From assembly GCA_029561345.1 (NCBI GenBank), contig JAKQJC010000034.1, forward strand, positions 186,001 to 250,000: 64,000 nt of DNA. Reading direction: 5' to 3'. A program made the translations under genes and the position numbers. The DNA is from Chloroflexota bacterium (lineage in GTDB: Bacteria > Chloroflexota > Anaerolineae > Anaerolineales > Anaerolineaceae). This document shows, in pieces, positions 36,473 to 44,147 of the stretch. The stretch's first letter is position 1. Each line of letters opens with the position of its first letter. The notes under the pieces are model-generated. The model was given only the letters and a program-made list of their open reading frames with translations, did not search any database and was not told the origin of the DNA.

Positions 36473-37261
36473 GTGGATATTTTCGAACAACTGCTCGAAG
36501 CTAAAAGGAAACACCTGGCAGTATCCCTTTGCATGGTCATTGCCACCAATGGATCCACCCCGCGGCATGCGGGCAGCAAAATGCTGGTGTATGAAGATGG
36601 CCATATCGCCGGCACAGTTGGCGGAGGCGAGGTGGAGAACCGGGTGATTCAGGAAGGGCTGGCGGCTATTAAAGATGGGAAAACCCGCCGACTCAGCTAC
36701 AGTATGACTGATCCGGCCCGCGGCGATGTGGGCGTTTGCGGCGGTCAGGTGGAGGTGTATGTGGAACCGGTTTTACCCCAACCCTTGCTGCTGGTGATTG
36801 GAGGCGGGCATGTGGGCAAAGCCCTGGCGCACCTGGGTCACTGGCTAGGCTTTCGTGTGGCCGTATCGGATGACCGGGTGGAACTCTGTACCCCTGAAGA
36901 AAACCCGGATGCCGATGAATTCTACCCGGTGGATATGGCTGAATTGCCAAAACACCTGAAAAGTGATGCGCGAACCTATGTTGTCCTGACCACGCGCGGC
37001 ATGGTGGTGGATGTGCCCGGTTTGCCGGCTTTGCTGGATATGCCGGCGGCTTACATCGGTGTGATTGGCTCGCGCCGCCGCTGGACGATGACGCGAAAAT
37101 CGCTGCTGGAAGCCGGCATTCCGGCTGAAAAGCTGGAGCGGGTGGTGGCGCCGATTGGATTGGAATTGCACGCTGAAACCCCGGAAGAAATTGCGGTGAG
37201 CATTATGGCGGAAATCATGATGCTGCGCAATGGCGGCACGGGACAGCGGATGAAAGTGTAG
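36473..37261 (+). CDS. xdhC: XdhC/CoxI-family molybdenum hydroxylase maturation factor
   Basis: A 262-residue XdhC-family protein, which binds molybdenum cofactor, promotes its sulfuration and delivers it to the hydroxylase apoenzyme. The N-terminal domain has VIATNGSTPRHAGSKMLV and GTVGGGEVENRV. The C-terminal Rossmann domain has LLVIGGGHVGKALAHLG near residue 105 and AYIGVIGSRRRW near residue 193. The start codon is GTG with GGAG 10 bases before it. It lies directly upstream of hydroxylase 3 but could serve all three enzymes, since it is the only XdhC seen in the window. Confidence 0.92.
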   Translation: MDIFEQLLEAKRKHLAVSLCMVIATNGSTPRHAGSKMLVYEDGHIAGTVGGGEVENRVIQEGLAAIKDGKTRRLSYSMTDPARGDVGVCGGQVEVYVEPVLPQPLLLVIGGGHVGKALAHLGHWLGFRVAVSDDRVELCTPEENPDADEFYPVDMAELPKHLKSDARTYVVLTTRGMVVDVPGLPALLDMPAAYIGVIGSRRRWTMTRKSLLEAGIPAEKLERVVAPIGLELHAETPEEIAVSIMAEIMMLRNGGTGQRMKV

Positions 37262-37270
37262 GGAGTGTCT

Positions 37271-38683
37271 ATGTGGCATGAATATATAAATGCGGCTTCG
37301 ATAGATGAAGTTCTGAACGTCCTGGCCGAAAAAGGAGACCGGGCGCGCATTGTGGCCGGCGGCACCGACCTGGTGCTGGAAATGGAACGCGGGCAGCGCA
37401 AAGGCATTGAAATGCTGGTGGATGTGTCCCGTATCGCCGGTCTGGATCAAATCACCCTGGATGAAGACCATCGCCTGCACCTGGGCCCGATGGTGACGCA
37501 TAATCATTGCGTGGCTTCCAAGCTGGCGCGTGAAGCGGCCCTGCCGCTGGCGCTGGCCGCCTGGGAAGTGGGGTCGCCGCAAATTCGCAATCGCGGCACA
37601 GTGGCGGGCAACCTGCTGACCGGCTCGCCAGCCAATGACACCATCACGCCGTTGATGGCGCTGGGCGCCGAACTGACCCTGCGCTCGGTGCGGGGAGAGC
37701 GTGTGGTGCCGATGGCTCAATTCTATACCGGCGTGCGGCGCACCATCATGGCGCCGGATGAAATGCTGGTGGATATCCATTTTCCGGCCCTGCGCGAAAA
37801 TCAGCGCGGTATGTTCATCAAATTCGCTTTGCGGCGCGCGCAGGCCATCTCACTGGTTAACGCGGCGGTGGTGCTGACCTTTGAAGGTAAAACCATTCGC
37901 AAAGCTGCCATCACCCTGGGCGCAGTGGCCCCCACCATCATTCACGCGACCGAAGCGGAAAATTATCTTGAAAACCGCTCGCTGGATGAAGAAACCATTG
38001 CCCAGGCAGCCGCCCTGGCCATGGGCGCGGCCCGGCCCATCAGCGATGTGCGCGGTTCGGCAGCCTACCGCAGGACCATGGTGCGCGTGGTGACCCGCCG
38101 GGCTTTGACGGCGATCATGAACCGGGAAGAGGGCGCTGTTCTGCCGGCGGCTCCGGTGCTGCTGTGGGGCGGGCAGCGCATGAGGACCCCAACCCTGGTG
38201 GAAGGCAGCCTGAACGGCGATGGCCAGGCCATCACCACGCGAATCAATGGGCGTGAGGTGACCTTCACCAGCGGGCAGGGGAAAACTTTGCTGCATCTGC
38301 TGCGCGAAGAAGGACAATTGACCGGAACCAAGGAAGGCTGCGCTGAAGGAGAATGCGGCGCCTGCACGGTCTTTCTGGATGGAAAGGCTGTGATGGGCTG
38401 CCTGGTGCCAGCGCCGCGAGCGCATGGCGCCGAGGTGATGACAGTGGAAGGCCTGGCGGCTGGCGGCGAACTGCACCCGGTTCAGAAGGCTTTTATGTCG
38501 TTTGGTGCGGTTCAATGCGGCTATTGCACACCCGGTTTTATCATGTCGGCGGTAAAATTACTGGAAGAAGTGCCGCAGCCCACCCCGGCGCAAATTGCCC
38601 AGGGACTGACGGGCAACCTGTGCCGCTGCACGGGTTACTATAACATCATCCAGGCTGTAGAAGCAGCCAGCAAAAGGGAGTGA
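37271..38683 (+). CDS. Molybdenum hydroxylase 3, fused FAD and 2Fe-2S subunit
   Basis: A 470-residue fusion. Residues about 1-285 form the FAD-binding domain (RIVAGGTDLVLEMERG near residue 23, GSPQIRNRGTVAGNLLTGSP near residue 99). Residues about 315-470 form the [2Fe-2S] domain (CAEGECGACTVFLDG, QCGYC, NLCRCTGYYN). In hydroxylases 1 and 2 the FeS domain is fused to the molybdopterin domain instead, so hydroxylase 3 has the opposite arrangement. Selenium-dependent hydroxylases can have this FAD-FeS form, which is suggestive only. AGGGAG precedes ATG 37271. A small membrane protein gene follows 3 bases later, then the catalytic subunit. Confidence 0.9.
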   Translation: MWHEYINAASIDEVLNVLAEKGDRARIVAGGTDLVLEMERGQRKGIEMLVDVSRIAGLDQITLDEDHRLHLGPMVTHNHCVASKLAREAALPLALAAWEVGSPQIRNRGTVAGNLLTGSPANDTITPLMALGAELTLRSVRGERVVPMAQFYTGVRRTIMAPDEMLVDIHFPALRENQRGMFIKFALRRAQAISLVNAAVVLTFEGKTIRKAAITLGAVAPTIIHATEAENYLENRSLDEETIAQAAALAMGAARPISDVRGSAAYRRTMVRVVTRRALTAIMNREEGAVLPAAPVLLWGGQRMRTPTLVEGSLNGDGQAITTRINGREVTFTSGQGKTLLHLLREEGQLTGTKEGCAEGECGACTVFLDGKAVMGCLVPAPRAHGAEVMTVEGLAAGGELHPVQKAFMSFGAVQCGYCTPGFIMSAVKLLEEVPQPTPAQIAQGLTGNLCRCTGYYNIIQAVEAASKRE

Positions 38684-38686
38684 TCT

Positions 38687-39085
38687 ATGGGACGCTATCA
38701 ACCGTATGGAAAAAACGTTCAGGCGGAGGATAAGGATGAATTTCATCCCATTTGGCGCGGTGTAGGCTGTATTTTGATGGTGGTGGTGCCGCTGCTGGCT
38801 TTTGGCCTGACCCTTTTGGGATTGCAGAACCTCAATATCCAGGTTCCAAGGCAGTTTATTGTGCCGCTGTCATGGCCGGGCTGGCAGTATTTTCCACCGT
38901 TCATGCGCACACAAAACATTCTGGTGATTCTCATGGGCACCCTGGCTCTGACCGTGCTGATCGGGGGTCTGTTAACCTTTATCACCTTTGTCATATACAA
39001 ATTTTTTGGTCCATCGCGCTACGGCCCAACAGATATGCCGCCCATTCAGCGCCAGATCAAGAAACGTTACAAACCCAACCGCTAG
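38687..39085 (+). CDS. Small two-helix membrane protein within hydroxylase 3 operon
   Basis: A 132-residue protein with two membrane helices (about 27-47 and 78-103) and a basic C-terminus (QIKKRYKPNR). I recognise no family. It lies between the FAD-FeS and the molybdopterin subunit genes of hydroxylase 3, with gaps of 3 and 15 bases, so it is made with them. Possible roles are to anchor the normally soluble hydroxylase to the membrane or to link it to a quinone or other electron acceptor. No heme or metal ligands stand out; only a single Cys (about residue 28) is present. Confidence 0.72.
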   Translation: MGRYQPYGKNVQAEDKDEFHPIWRGVGCILMVVVPLLAFGLTLLGLQNLNIQVPRQFIVPLSWPGWQYFPPFMRTQNILVILMGTLALTVLIGGLLTFITFVIYKFFGPSRYGPTDMPPIQRQIKKRYKPNR

Positions 39086-39100
39086 GTTCATGGAGGCAGC

Positions 39101-41317
39101 ATGGCCGTTGTAGGACAGTCTGTTTTGCGAATTGACGCCTTGTCCAAAGTTAAGGGAGAGGCGCTATACCCGGGGGATATCAACCTGCCGGATCAGGCCT
39201 GGATGAAGATTCTCTTTGCCGGCCGGGTTCATGCCGTCATCCGCAGCATAGACACCGCCGCGGCAGAGGCTCTGCCGGGGGTTTTGGCTGTGTTGACCGC
39301 CAAAGATGTGCCGGTGAATGAATATGGGTTGATCATGCCTGATCAGCCGGTGCTGTGCGGGCCGGGCTCTGCCAAACCTTATGCCGACCATGTGCGTTTT
39401 TGGGCTGATCAGGTGGCGGTGGTGGTGGCGGAGAGCGAAGCCATTGCAGCGGAAGCCTGTAAGTTGATTAAGGTGGATTATGAAGATTTGCCAGCGGTAT
39501 TTGACCCGCGCGAAGCCATGGCTGAAAATGCGGTTTTGCTGCACCCGGACCGCGGATCGAACGTGTTCTGCCATTACCGGGTAAGGCACGGGGATGTGGA
39601 AGAGGCTTTTAAAAAAGCGGATATCATCATTGAGGGCGATTACCAGACCCCGGCCCAGGAGCATGCTTTTTTGCAGCCAGAAGCCGGCATCAGTTACATT
39701 GACGAGGAAGACCGTGTGACGGTGGTGGTGGCGGGGCAATGGACCCATGAAGACCAGGAACAAATTGCCCATGCTCTGCACCTGCCGCTGGAAAAGGTAC
39801 GCGTCATTTACCCGGCCATTGGCGGGGCTTTTGGCGGGCGCGAGGACATGTCGGTTCAGATTGTGCTGGCGCTGGCGGCCTGGCGGCTTGCCCAACGGGG
39901 AAGTAAACGGCCGGTGAAAATTATCTGGTCGCGCGAGGAATCGATGATTGGCCACCACAAACGCCATCCATTTTTTATCCGGACGCGCTGGGGGGCCACC
40001 CGCGAGGGCAAAGTGATTGCCGCCGAAGTGGAGTTGATTGAAGATGGGGGCGCTTATGCGTACACTTCCACCAAGGTGTTGGGCAATGCCACTGTACTGG
40101 CGGTTGGGGCTTATGAAATTCCCAACGTTAAAGTGGATGCTTATTCAGTCTATACCAATTCCATACCCAATGGAGCTTTCAGAGGATTTGGCGGCCCGCA
40201 GGCCATTTTTGGCGCTGAAATGCAAATGAACCGCCTGGCCGAAGCCCTGGGAATGGACCCGGTGGAAATTCGCATGCGCAACATTTTGCAGGAAGGTTCC
40301 ACATTGATTGTCGGCACGCCGCTGCCCAAAGGGGTGAGCATGCCAGAAGTGGTGAAACGCACGGCTCTGCAGGCCGGCTGGATTCAGACTGAGAAAGGCT
40401 GGCAGGCGCCGGAACCGTCTGCTCCATCTCAGACGCATCTCAAACGCGGGATTGGCTTTGGCTGCGGTTTTAAGAACGTGGGCTTCTCGTTTGGCGCACC
40501 GGAGCAATGCACGGCCAAAATTGAACTGCGTGGCAAAGCTGAAATTGAGGAAGCCATCCTATACCATTCTGCCGCTGAGGTGGGGCAGGGCGTGCACACG
40601 GTGATGAGCCAGTTTGCCGCCGAAGCGCTGGGGATTCCTGTTGAGAAGGTGCATCTGGTGGCCTCAGATACTGCCCGAACGGAAAATTCAGGCAGCGTTT
40701 CAGCTTCGCGCATGACTTTCATGTCTGGAAATTCCATCATTGGCGCAGCCGAGGCGGCGCTGGAAAAGTGGAGAAATGAAGAACGCCCGGCCGTGGCCAC
40801 TTATCAATACCGGCCGCCGCGTACCACACCGATGGACCCGCAGACGGGAAAATCTGAGCCGAACTTTGCCTACGGTTATGTGGCCCAGGCGGCAGAGGTG
40901 GAAGTGGATACCGAGACGGGCGAGGTGAAGCTGCTGAACGTGATTTGTGCGGATGATGTTGGCCAGGCGGTCAATCCGCAGCAGGTTCAGGCGCAGATTG
41001 AGGGCGCAATTGTCCAGGCGGCGGGGTATACTCTGATGGAGAATTTTGTGCAAAAAGAAGGGCGGGTGTTAACTTCAACGCTCTCCACCTATCTGATTCC
41101 AACCATCCTGGATATCCCGGAAAAAGTGGATTCCATCATCGTTGAAGATCCGGACCCAATTGGCCCTTATGGAGCGCGCGGCATGGGTGAAATGCCCTAC
41201 CTGCCGCTGGCGCCAACCATCGCTGCGGCGGTCCACGCGGCCACCGGAGTATGGTTCAGCCATTTTCCATTGACTGCTGAGACTGTTCTGGACGGCCTGG
41301 GCCGGATTGAAAAATGA
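39101..41317 (+). CDS. Molybdenum hydroxylase 3, molybdopterin-binding catalytic subunit
   Basis: A 738-residue stand-alone catalytic subunit of the xanthine dehydrogenase family. Motifs: IGGAFGGREDMSVQ near residue 243, GAFRGFGGPQAIFGAE near residue 353, HSAAEVGQGVHTV near residue 490, and near the C-terminus GARGMGEMPYLPLAP with the probable catalytic Glu. Unlike the two other large subunits it has no FeS domain, which is fused to the FAD subunit at 37271. Its position directly before yqeB, yqeC-mocA and mocA makes it the best candidate for the selenium-dependent hydroxylase of the island. GGAGG precedes the ATG; its stop overlaps yqeB. Confidence 0.92.
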   Translation: MAVVGQSVLRIDALSKVKGEALYPGDINLPDQAWMKILFAGRVHAVIRSIDTAAAEALPGVLAVLTAKDVPVNEYGLIMPDQPVLCGPGSAKPYADHVRFWADQVAVVVAESEAIAAEACKLIKVDYEDLPAVFDPREAMAENAVLLHPDRGSNVFCHYRVRHGDVEEAFKKADIIIEGDYQTPAQEHAFLQPEAGISYIDEEDRVTVVVAGQWTHEDQEQIAHALHLPLEKVRVIYPAIGGAFGGREDMSVQIVLALAAWRLAQRGSKRPVKIIWSREESMIGHHKRHPFFIRTRWGATREGKVIAAEVELIEDGGAYAYTSTKVLGNATVLAVGAYEIPNVKVDAYSVYTNSIPNGAFRGFGGPQAIFGAEMQMNRLAEALGMDPVEIRMRNILQEGSTLIVGTPLPKGVSMPEVVKRTALQAGWIQTEKGWQAPEPSAPSQTHLKRGIGFGCGFKNVGFSFGAPEQCTAKIELRGKAEIEEAILYHSAAEVGQGVHTVMSQFAAEALGIPVEKVHLVASDTARTENSGSVSASRMTFMSGNSIIGAAEAALEKWRNEERPAVATYQYRPPRTTPMDPQTGKSEPNFAYGYVAQAAEVEVDTETGEVKLLNVICADDVGQAVNPQQVQAQIEGAIVQAAGYTLMENFVQKEGRVLTSTLSTYLIPTILDIPEKVDSIIVEDPDPIGPYGARGMGEMPYLPLAPTIAAAVHAATGVWFSHFPLTAETVLDGLGRIEK

Positions 41318-42135
41318 AACCTCTGGTTTTATTGCGGGGAGGAGGCGACCTGGCCAGCGGCGTGGCCCTGCGGCTGCACCGCGCAGGTCTGCAAATGGTG
41401 ATCACAGAACTGCCGGAACCGCTGACAGTGCGGCGGACAGTCGCTTTTTCGCAGGCCGTCTATGATGGTCAGACCTGCGTGGAAGGCGCGGCAGCTCAGC
41501 GCGTGGAAACCATCGCGGAAGCGGAAGATTGTTTGCAAAGGGGCCTGATTGCCGTGATGGTGGATCCGGCGATGAAATCTCTGGCGGCGTTGAAGCCTGC
41601 TGTGCTGGTGGATGGGCGAATGACCAAACGCCCGCCCGAGTTCGACCGCTCGGCCGCCCCCCTGGTGATTGGCCTGGGTCCGGGGTTCATTGCCGGTGAG
41701 AACTGTCATGCGGTGATTGAAACGCGGCGCGGCCATACCCTGGGAAGGGTGATCTGGCAGGGTGCTGCAGAAGCAGATACCGGCCGCCCTGAAAAAGTGC
41801 TGCAATATGAGAGCGAGCGGGTGCTGCGCGCCCCGGCAGATGGCATCCTGACCGCCAGAGTGGCTATTGGCGGGATGGTGAAATGTGGCGATATTCTGGC
41901 TGAAGTTAACGGCCAGTTCATCACTGCGCCTTTCGATGGCGTGGTTCGCGGCCTGGTGCAGCCGGGCATCCGGGTCAAAGCAGGCGTGAAAGTGGGGGAT
42001 GTGGATCCGCGCTGTGATCCATCTCTATGTGAGCTGGTTTCAGATAAGGCTTTGTCTATAGGTGGCGGGGCGCTGGAAGCCATTTTATCGCGTCGGGAAC
42101 TGATCCCAATGCTGTGGAGGAAGCCGTGCGTCTGA
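41314..42135 (+). CDS. yqeB: YqeB/EF2563-type selenium-dependent molybdenum hydroxylase protein
   Basis: A 273-residue protein of the YqeB family. The start VLLRGGGDLASGVALRLHRAG is the recognisable dinucleotide-binding-like signature. PLVIGLGPGFIAGENCHAVIETRRGH near residue 120 and EGAIL-like C-terminal turns (LRAPADGILTARVAIG) follow. The family is known from genomes with selenium-dependent molybdenum hydroxylases and orphan SelD. Its exact step, presumably insertion or handling of labile selenium, is not established. The ATG overlaps the hydroxylase 3 stop by 4 bases. selD is not in the window. Confidence 0.88.
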   Translation: MKPLVLLRGGGDLASGVALRLHRAGLQMVITELPEPLTVRRTVAFSQAVYDGQTCVEGAAAQRVETIAEAEDCLQRGLIAVMVDPAMKSLAALKPAVLVDGRMTKRPPEFDRSAAPLVIGLGPGFIAGENCHAVIETRRGHTLGRVIWQGAAEADTGRPEKVLQYESERVLRAPADGILTARVAIGGMVKCGDILAEVNGQFITAPFDGVVRGLVQPGIRVKAGVKVGDVDPRCDPSLCELVSDKALSIGGGALEAILSRRELIPMLWRKPCV

Positions 42136-43463
42136 AAGATGCTCTTCCCGCACCGCGTTCCCAGACCTGGGCCATTGTGGGCAGCGGCGGGAAAACCAGC
42201 GCCTTATTCCGGCTGGCGCGCCAGCTTGAGGGGCCGGTTTTGGTGAGCACCACCACCCATTTGGGTGATTCCCAGTTGAGCATGGCGGATAAGGTGATCA
42301 TGATGCGGCAGCCAGCGGACCTGGCTGAACTGGACGGCCCTTTGCCGCAGGTGACGGTTTTGGTGGGCGGAAGAACGGCTGGCGAAGACCGCTGGTTTGG
42401 CCCTGAGCCGTTTTTGCTGCAGATGGTCAAGGACGTATCTCAGGATCACGGCTGGCCGCTGCTGCTGGAGGCTGATGGTTCACGTATGCTGCCTTTGAAG
42501 GCACCGGCTGAGCATGAACCAGCCATTCCCGGCTGGGTTGACGGCGTGATGGTGGTTGCCGGCCTGACCGGTTTGGGGCAAGCCCTTAACAGCGGGCAGG
42601 TTCACCGGCCTGAAATCTATGCAGCGCTTTCCGGGCTGGAAATGGAATCGACTATCTCTACCGAGGCAGCGGCGCGGGTGCTGCGGCACCCGCAGGGCGG
42701 GCTGAAAAATATCCCGCGAAAGGCCAGGCGTGTGCTGGTTTTGAATCAGGCCGATTCACCTGAACTGGCAGCCCAGGCGCAGACCATGTCAGAGGTTTGC
42801 TTGAAAGAATTTGAGCGAGTAGCCATCACATGCTTCAAGAGTGATGAAGAGGTGAAGGCTTTGCGGGTGCGCACTGCCGGAGTGGTGATGGCAGCAGGCG
42901 GTTCCACACGTATGGGGCAGCTCAAACAGGTGATGCAATGGCGCGGCGCCCCCCTGGTGCGTCATGCGGTCACGGCAGCCCTGGCAGCCGGTTTGGACCC
43001 GGTGATTGTGGTGACGGGGGCAGAAGCGGAACAGGTGCACGCGGTTTTGACTGACCTGCCTGTTCAGCTGGTTGATAATTTGCAGTGGCGTGAAGGCAAA
43101 AGCAGCTCACTGCGCTGCGGGGTGGGGGCGCTGCCGCCTGAGACTGGGGCTGCTATTTTTCTGCAAGCCGATCAGCCTCAGGTAACGCCCTGGCTGCTGC
43201 GGGCATTGATGGAGCGGCACAGCCTGACCGGGGCAGCAGCCATTGCGCCCCTGGTGGAAGGACAGCGCACCACACCGGTGCTGTTTGACGCGCGGACTTT
43301 CTCGCAGTTGGCGATGGTGCAGGGCGAGCAGGGTGGACAGGCCATTTTCTCCCGCATCCAGCTGGATTATTTACCCTGGCTGGATGGTTCTTTACTGGTT
43401 GACCTGGATACGCCGGAAGATTTCCAAAAGCTCGATCAATTATACCTGGAGGACATGCCATGA
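42126..43463 (+). CDS. Fused YqeC-type accessory and MocA-type cytidylyltransferase
   Basis: A 445-residue fusion of two proteins usually encoded separately. Residues 1-230 resemble YqeC, a putative selenium-dependent hydroxylase accessory protein, with a P-loop-like IVGSGGKTSALFRLA near residue 15 and LLLEADGSRMLPLKAP. Residues about 247-445 form a MobA/MocA nucleotidyltransferase: AGVVMAAGGSTRMGQLKQV, FLQADQPQVTPWL and DLDTPEDF. MocA adds CMP to molybdopterin to make the cytosine dinucleotide cofactor. GTG 42126 is preferred because GGAGG lies 5 bases before it; an in-frame GTG at 42114 overlaps that site. It overlaps yqeB by 10 bases and the next gene by 4. Confidence 0.87.
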   Translation: MRLKDALPAPRSQTWAIVGSGGKTSALFRLARQLEGPVLVSTTTHLGDSQLSMADKVIMMRQPADLAELDGPLPQVTVLVGGRTAGEDRWFGPEPFLLQMVKDVSQDHGWPLLLEADGSRMLPLKAPAEHEPAIPGWVDGVMVVAGLTGLGQALNSGQVHRPEIYAALSGLEMESTISTEAAARVLRHPQGGLKNIPRKARRVLVLNQADSPELAAQAQTMSEVCLKEFERVAITCFKSDEEVKALRVRTAGVVMAAGGSTRMGQLKQVMQWRGAPLVRHAVTAALAAGLDPVIVVTGAEAEQVHAVLTDLPVQLVDNLQWREGKSSSLRCGVGALPPETGAAIFLQADQPQVTPWLLRALMERHSLTGAAAIAPLVEGQRTTPVLFDARTFSQLAMVQGEQGGQAIFSRIQLDYLPWLDGSLLVDLDTPEDFQKLDQLYLEDMP

Positions 43464-44050
43464 TTGGCGCGGTGGTGCTGGCGGCTGGCCTGTCGCAACG
43501 CATGGGCCGCCCCAAAATGATTCTTCCCTGGGGCAGCAGCACGGTGATTGGCCAGGTGGTGGATGTGTTGATTCAATCCGGCAGCATGCCGGTGGTGGTG
43601 GTGACGGGGGGCTGGCAGGCCGAGGTGGAACAGGCCCTGCAGGGCAAACTGGTGCAGATGGTGTTCAACCCTGATTATGCCAATGGTGAAATGTTATGTT
43701 CATTGCAGGAAGGTTTGCGAAGCCTGCCAGCGGCCTGTGAAGCTGCGCTGCTGGCTCTGGGCGATCAGCCTCAAATTGATCCGACCACTGTGCGGGCACT
43801 TCTGGGGGCATATCGGCAAAAACCTGCGCCAGTGGTCATGCCCAGCTACCAGATGCGCCGCGGACATCCCTGGCTGCTGCGGCGTGACACCTGGCCGGAG
43901 ATATGGTCGCTTAAACCGCCGCAGACTTTGCGCGATTTTTTGACGAAATACAAAGATGCCATTCAATATGTGGTGGTGGATACCCCCCTTATCCTGGAGG
44001 ATATGGACACACCGGAAGATTATGAGCGATTAAGACAATCACTTGTCTGA
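43460..44050 (+). CDS. mocA: MocA/YgfJ-type molybdopterin nucleotidyltransferase
   Basis: A 196-residue MobA-like nucleotidyltransferase of the MocA/YgfJ group. Motifs: VVLAAGLSQRMGRPKMILPW at the start, LALGDQPQIDPTTV near residue 97, RRGHPWLLRR, and VVVDTPLILEDMDTPEDYE at the end. It would transfer CMP or another nucleotide onto molybdopterin. It directly follows a gene that already carries a MocA domain, so the island encodes two such enzymes. They may differ in nucleotide or in target hydroxylase. The ATG overlaps the upstream stop. It is the last gene of the island. Confidence 0.9.
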   Translation: MIGAVVLAAGLSQRMGRPKMILPWGSSTVIGQVVDVLIQSGSMPVVVVTGGWQAEVEQALQGKLVQMVFNPDYANGEMLCSLQEGLRSLPAACEAALLALGDQPQIDPTTVRALLGAYRQKPAPVVMPSYQMRRGHPWLLRRDTWPEIWSLKPPQTLRDFLTKYKDAIQYVVVDTPLILEDMDTPEDYERLRQSLV

Positions 44051-44147
44051 GCTGTCAGCATCAAGGGGTAGTCATATCGCACGAAATCCATTATGCTATT
44101 AACAACAGGGGCTTGCTGCCCATGACTGGTTGAGGCAGGTGAATGGC

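Noticed and set aside
37271..41317. Selenocysteine in the hydroxylase
   Set aside because: No in-frame TGA interrupts the hydroxylase genes. Selenium-dependent members of this family use labile selenium at the cofactor, so none is expected.
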